From Saprospiraceae bacterium UBA7328 (GTDB lineage: Bacteria > Bacteroidota > Bacteroidia > Chitinophagales > Saprospiraceae): a stretch of 7,470 nt of DNA. The notes beneath the pieces are model-generated. The model did not search any database. It was not told the DNA's origin and saw nothing but the letters and a program-made list of their open reading frames with translations. Numbering within the stretch: position 1 is the first letter of the stretch; every line of letters starts with the position of its first letter. The position numbers and the translations under genes are program-made. This document shows positions 4,901 through 7,470 of this stretch, piece by piece. The DNA lies in the NCBI GenBank assembly GCA_002471345.1, contig DKPS01000132.1, positions 1-7,470 on the forward strand. The letters are read 5' to 3'.

Positions 4901-7465
4901 TTGACAAGCTAGAGCATCGGTAACGGTAACTGTATGTGCCCCACCTTCTAGTGTTTCAGCTGTAGCTGCCATTTCTCCATTTGACCATTCATACGTATAA
5001 GGAGCTCTTCCTTCAGAAATGCTAACTGTGGCAACGCCTTGGTCATATGAACAAGTTCTATCCATATCCACAGTAACCGAAGCAACCAGTGCTTCTGACA
5101 CATTTATTCTTTGAGTATGCGATATAGAATTTCCACATTCATCAGTTGCGGTCCATCTTCGTTCTATTGTATATCCGCAGTTTCCTGTAGTAGTTTCTTC
5201 TGAGAAAGTTACTTCTGCTGTACTGCAATCATCTGTAGCTGAAATATCTGCTACATCTGGTATTTCTTCTTCACTTGCCACACTCAAATCAGCAGGACGA
5301 GAAGATAATTCTAGTAAGTCCATATCAATTATCCCAATTATAGCAGCACATGTAGCACTATTTCCACATTCGTCAGTAACCGTAAATATAACTTCCTGAG
5401 TTCCAGTTCCTTCGCTACATGTTTGTGTAAATCCATCTATTGAGTAAGTATTTGAAAATGTAGGATCACCGCTACAAACATTATCTGCTGACACTGTTTC
5501 TAACCACTCTTCTATGAGTTGAGGATTATTTACATCTCCACACGAAAGAATTAAATCCTCAGGACATGTGATCGAGACTGAATTACTAATTGTCCACCTA
5601 ACTTCTACAGTACAAGATGTTTCTATAGAAGAAACTTGTCCACAATTATCTTTTGCTCTAAATCTAATAGTAGAAATAAACTCACATCCTTCATTAGAGA
5701 CTGATTCATCTATGACTTCTGCTTCAGCCGTTCCATCAGGATCAGAAGCTCCAACCATTTCTAATAAAATCAATGCGTTCCCATCAGGAATTACCTCTGG
5801 ATTACATCCCAATTCTAATACCTCTTGAGCACACTCAATAACAGGTAGTTGATTTTCTGTCATGACTATTGTCACCTCACATGTCGTAGTACATCCATTT
5901 GCATCTCTAGAAGTTATGGTATAGTTGCCTTCGCCTAGACCTTCAATAACATTGCTAGTTTGGAAATTCTCTCCATCAATACTGTATTCGTATGGTGCAT
6001 CTCCATTCTCTGTTGTTATCGTGACACTTCCCCCACTTTCATTAGAGCACGTGGATGGAGTTGTATTTTCTATTTCGCATACTAGATTGCCACTAGCTAT
6101 TATTTCCACTTCAGAACAGGTTGTCACACAGTTACCTGCATCTCTAATTGAAATAATATAAGTCCCTGCTTCTAAGCCGCTTAAAGTCGGGTTTTGTTGG
6201 AAACTAATTCCATCCATACTGTATTCATATGGGCCATTTCCTCCAGATGCTGCGACCGTTATACTTCCATCACCTTCCCCGGCGCATGAAGTGTTAGCCA
6301 CATTTGTAATCTCACAAGTAAGGTCACTAGGCTGTGATACTTGAAGATCACATATAGATATACAGCCATTTGCATCTTGCACTCTCACATCATATGATCC
6401 TGCACTTAGATTTTCAAAAACTCCGTTTACTCCAAATGCCCCATTATTAAGGCTATAAAGATATGGAGCAGTACCTCCACTTCCTGATACTTCTATTCTT
6501 CCATTCGCTTCGTTGCTACAGTTTACATCTACAAAGTCATTGATTACACATTGTAGTGATGTGGGTTCTTCTATATTAATTGTACAAGAAGACTGACAAC
6601 CATTTGCATCTCTTATATCAACAAAATAAAACCCGGGCTCTAATCCTGAAAATGTGTTTGTACTTACAAAAGAAATTCCGTCTAGTGAATATGTAAAAGG
6701 TGCTAAACCACCAACTGGCATTGCTGTAAATGAACCATCAGCTACTCCTTCGCAGCTTACATCATTTTTATTTTCTATAGAACATGATAATGAGACAGGC
6801 TGTGATATGATGAAGTCACAGAAAGATTGACATCCATTTGCATCTCTGACTGTAGCAGTATAACTGCCTGCAGAAAGGTTACTAAATACACCTGAAGTAT
6901 TTGATGTGCCATTTAGGGTAAATATTCTTGTTCCTTCTCCTCCAAGTGCATTGATTCGTACTGAGCCTTCAGTACCACCAAAGCATTCAACTTGTGCTAA
7001 CACGGTAGAAGTGCAAGTGAGCTCTGCAGGTTCTGAAAGAGTCACTTCATCTTGAGCTGTGCATCCACTATCATCTGAAACCATAAATGTATATGATCCT
7101 GGACCTAAACCAGTTACTATGCTCGAATTCACTTGAGACCCATCAATAAAATATGAATATAAGCCTGAGCCTCCGCTTACAAACGCCGAGAAAGATCCAT
7201 CATTCTCGCCAAAACAAGTCACATCATTCGATGATGGAATGCTAAGTGTCAGTCCGCTATTTTCATTTATTTCGACTTCACAATTGGATACACATCCATT
7301 TGCATCCGTAGCTATGATGGTATATACTCCACCATTAAGATTATTAAATACACCTGAGGTATTACTTACATTTCCAAGTTGATAAGTTATTGGAGCTGTT
7401 CCTCCCTCTATTCCTACCTGAACTGAGCCATCTTGCTGACCAGCACATGTTACGTCCTGATTTAT
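1985..7465 (-). CDS. Giant modular SprB-repeat surface protein, 5' end missing or broken
   Basis: This reading frame has 1826 codons and encodes an extracellular, Cys-rich, acidic multidomain protein. From N to C the modules are: seven SprB-like repeats (7453-5849); about three HYR-like modules with TDECGNS-type motifs (5845-5090); two more SprB/PKD-like modules (5083-4634); two SdrD-B-like modules starting ISG.VW (4624-3953); three DUF11-like modules with acidic DSTPGN linkers (3952-2735); a conserved C-terminal module with VDWVLVSLR and EHRNHLPIMS (2728-2207); and a dockerin-like pair of Asp/Asn loops (2197-2009). SprB-type proteins are cell-surface adhesins, some used in gliding; binding and adhesion are inferred here. 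I see no membrane segment and no standard type IX secretion tail; the protein ends shortly after the dockerin-like site. The signal peptide lies outside the window. The frame reaches an in-frame TAG at 7466-7468 and offers no ATG, GTG or TTG before GTG 7220-7222, which sits inside a repeat, so the gene may be disrupted. Confidence 0.85.
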   Translation of the reverse strand: MNQDVTCAGQQDGSVQVGIEGGTAPITYQLGNVSNTSGVFNNLNGGVYTIIATDANGCVSNCEVEINENSGLTLSIPSSNDVTCFGENDGSFSAFVSGGSGLYSYFIDGSQVNSSIVTGLGPGSYTFMVSDDSGCTAQDEVTLSEPAELTCTSTVLAQVECFGGTEGSVRINALGGEGTRIFTLNGTSNTSGVFSNLSAGSYTATVRDANGCQSFCDFIISQPVSLSCSIENKNDVSCEGVADGSFTAMPVGGLAPFTYSLDGISFVSTNTFSGLEPGFYFVDIRDANGCQSSCTINIEEPTSLQCVINDFVDVNCSNEANGRIEVSGSGGTAPYLYSLNNGAFGVNGVFENLSAGSYDVRVQDANGCISICDLQVSQPSDLTCEITNVANTSCAGEGDGSITVAASGGNGPYEYSMDGISFQQNPTLSGLEAGTYIISIRDAGNCVTTCSEVEIIASGNLVCEIENTTPSTCSNESGGSVTITTENGDAPYEYSIDGENFQTSNVIEGLGEGNYTITSRDANGCTTTCEVTIVMTENQLPVIECAQEVLELGCNPEVIPDGNALILLEMVGASDPDGTAEAEVIDESVSNEGCEFISTIRFRAKDNCGQVSSIETSCTVEVRWTISNSVSITCPEDLILSCGDVNNPQLIEEWLETVSADNVCSGDPTFSNTYSIDGFTQTCSEGTGTQEVIFTVTDECGNSATCAAIIGIIDMDLLELSSRPADLSVASEEEIPDVADISATDDCSTAEVTFSEETTTGNCGYTIERRWTATDECGNSISHTQRINVSEALVASVTVDMDRTCSYDQGVATVSISEGRAPYTYEWSNGEMAATAETLEGGAHTVTVTDALACQVILGVSINEVEPFSVEINMDQPLSCENFSLASLSLNVDGATSEYTVEWNDGSTDIERHNLGSGEYQVSVTDVNGCSTSTNIIIEDTGSCTSVISGSVWEDQNRDGTRDSDDSPLSDQLIIIYTADDRLVDSMRSNGNGIYSFANLPGGDYYLRTEITPEFRITQDNFGSDNAFNNSKSSTGILTVETNGTLDNIGLGLYRLGKISGIVWSDSDKDGILDENETGLAQIQVMLLDNDAELLASTFSDIDGSYSFTNLPPGSYFMEVNKPDALNVSPIGQGDDPAKQSYADVETNRTSIIVVESGDCYESINAGLFGLFDLELVLSASTETPAPNSLVSFSIMIKNNGEIDAENVSVSATFGNGLVNPIAISNGGIVEGNMIIWTGLNIPVGGEFFVAYRVEAMEFAPGRDFESSAEITSAEIEDADSTPGNADQGLNEDDESSIVTAPEMTSSVDLGLTITANRQVVTPGSTIEYILNLTNNGPDIGTGVEITNYLAAGAVENIAEISENGLLSDNQIVWMIEEIGVGETIQLSFIADVIDNIDRDDVRNAAEITMASQFDPNSTPDNMGDFPAENDEALHIASVNKTADLELNIMDDENLYEIGETVSFDIKLVNKGLDDAAMVKVVNYVPVGIINISSINNGGVLIGNEVHWTIYDFDMNEEMMFTFSGELTKVISLCDAYLNRAEVFSSSSNDDDSTPGNIMEASEDDDDALEIGIAPTQCISVDARVFLEGAFVRSEDRMHNVLYQNGYLPGQAPQTFFGNKEEAGQPYDSEPWYHCGEEGDPFDANNEGVDDLAGYPDNTVDWVLVSLRSEASPQSVVCRKSALVLDDGEIFFVEEFDCCGIDDDIEYYMVIEHRNHLPIMSPTKMPIENGKVAFDFTTSNSFVALLGTGQKEVNPGRWVMIAGNGEQSDFIESGDINVNDLSRWSSEEGDNSGYYFTDFDLNGDVNVQDKGLVLRNFGVFSDVMNR
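2009..2728 (-). other. C-terminal module plus dockerin-like calcium site of the large protein
   Basis: The protein part encoded at 2728-2207 begins VDARVFLEGAF and contains VDWVLVSLR, CRKSALVLDDGEI and VIEHRNHLPIMS, a conserved pattern I recall at the C-termini of many large Bacteroidota surface proteins of unknown function. It is followed by SGDINVND (about 2143-2120) and by DFDLNGDVNVQD (2074-2039), which match the Asp/Asn calcium-loop spacing of dockerin type I repeats (D.N.DG.VN..D). The first loop is the more degenerate. The last residues, RNFGVFSDVMNR, finish the protein with no further domain. Calcium binding is inferred from the spacing of acidic residues; no cohesin partner is visible. 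Confidence 0.65.
2735..3952 (-). repeat. Three tandem DUF11-like modules with acidic linkers
   Basis: Three modules of about 132-139 residues are encoded at 3952-3548, 3547-3152 and 3151-2735. Each begins with a DLEL/DLGL strand and continues with a strand of the form SFSIMIKNNG, EYILNLTNNGPD or SFDIKLVNKG, then a Gly-rich turn and an IIWTGLN, IVWMIEE or VHWTIYD strand. Each ends in an acidic linker carrying STPGN or STPDN among many Asp and Glu. This is the DUF11/CARDB-like immunoglobulin fold often repeated as a stalk in secreted bacterial proteins. The acidic linkers may bind calcium and stiffen the stalk, which is inference. The three copies differ clearly at protein level, so the duplication is old. 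Confidence 0.75.
3953..4624 (-). repeat. Two SdrD-B-like modules
   Basis: Two copies are encoded at 4624-4304 and 4294-3953. Each starts ISG.VW followed by an Asp-rich loop (DQNRDGTRDSDD in the first, DSDKDGILDENE in the second), then a YSF.NLP.G.Y strand-turn. This is the pattern of the SdrD B domain, a calcium-stabilised beta-sandwich first described in staphylococcal surface adhesins and also widespread in Bacteroidota secreted proteins. The Asp loops are the likely calcium ligands. The role is probably a rigid spacer between the repeat head and the DUF11 stalk. Confidence 0.75.
5849..7453 (-). repeat. Seven tandem SprB-like repeats
   Basis: The repeat units are encoded, from N to C, at 7453-7223, 7222-6992, 6991-6761, 6760-6527, 6526-6293, 6292-6056 and 6055-about 5849, with lengths of 77, 77, 77, 78, 78, 79 and about 69 residues. 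The common pattern is V.C.G..DGS....GG..PY.YS.DG, then a GL..G.Y....RDANGC...C strand and a P..L.C.I.N linker. This matches the SprB repeat known from flavobacterial gliding adhesins. The DNA word CCATTTGCATC (DANG codons on the minus strand) recurs unchanged at 5895, 6366, 6600, 6834 and 7296, showing that the copies share nucleotide as well as protein similarity. The first unit is cut on its 5' side by the in-frame TAG. Confidence 0.85.
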
Positions 7466-7468
7466 CTA
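7466..7468 (-). other. In-frame TAG upstream of the first visible SprB repeat
   Basis: Extending the large minus-strand frame 5' past GTG 7220-7222, every codon is open and encodes another good SprB repeat up to Ile 7463-7465, and then TAG follows. The repeat linker is therefore cut just before its VTC motif. Only two bases remain to the window edge, so it cannot be seen whether coding resumes in another frame upstream. Confidence 0.8.
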
Positions 7469-7470
7469 CT

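Noticed and set aside
2094..6161. Several 60-90 codon plus-strand open frames over the large gene
   Set aside because: They are shadows of the repetitive minus-strand coding sequence: low-complexity products with no ribosome sites and no recognisable domains.
7220..7222. GTG as the true start of the giant protein
   Set aside because: It is the Val of a VTC repeat motif, with another full SprB repeat encoded upstream in the same frame and no signal peptide after it.
5895..7306. CRISPR-like regular spacing of an 11-base word
   Set aside because: The period is about 234 bases and matches protein repeat units in a continuous reading frame; there are no short repeat-spacer units.

Overview
The window is AT-rich DNA that most likely comes from a member of the Bacteroidota, probably an aquatic Cytophagales- or Saprospiria-like bacterium. 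The main evidence is the very large surface-type protein on the minus strand. It combines SprB-like repeats, HYR-like, SdrD-B-like and DUF11-like modules, and a C-terminal module ending in a dockerin-like calcium site. The general lack of strong Shine-Dalgarno sequences and the ArfB and S10 peptidase variants fit the same group. I see no RNA gene, insertion sequence, integrase, CRISPR array or phage gene.

Left part (1-1203). The plus strand carries the last 46 codons of an S10-type serine carboxypeptidase. Two bases after its stop comes a GGQ-motif peptidyl-tRNA hydrolase of the ArfB (YaeJ) ribosome-rescue family. This gene has no ATG, GTG or TTG upstream of its catalytic motif in the open frame, so it probably starts at ATT 145. 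A convergent minus-strand gene ends 9 bases after the ArfB stop; it encodes an HD-domain metal-dependent phosphohydrolase.

Middle (1201-1984). A 290-base AT-rich intergenic region separates the divergently transcribed HD gene and a small plus-strand gene for an unrecognised four-helix membrane protein. It holds two overlapping perfect palindromes at 1351-1368, the best operator candidate in the window. After the membrane protein, a 104-base convergent gap contains two inverted repeats that may end transcription.

Right part (1985-7470). One minus-strand reading frame fills the rest: 1826 codons of a multidomain extracellular protein, with its N-terminus outside the window. From N to C it has seven SprB-like repeats of 77-79 residues, about three HYR-like modules, two more SprB/PKD-like modules, two SdrD-B-like modules, three DUF11-like modules with acidic linkers, a conserved C-terminal module and a dockerin-like end. 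The frame meets an in-frame TAG at 7466-7468, two bases from the window edge, and no ATG, GTG or TTG lies between that stop and the middle of the second repeat. The gene is therefore either broken by a nonsense or frameshift change, or affected by an assembly error in the repeats.

The genes do not form one obvious pathway. The peptidase and ArfB genes look like a coupled pair; the rest are separate units. I found no convincing new multi-gene system. The points most worth a second look are the ArfB start codon, the interrupted adhesin frame, its apparent lack of a standard type IX secretion tail, and the 1351-1368 palindromes.
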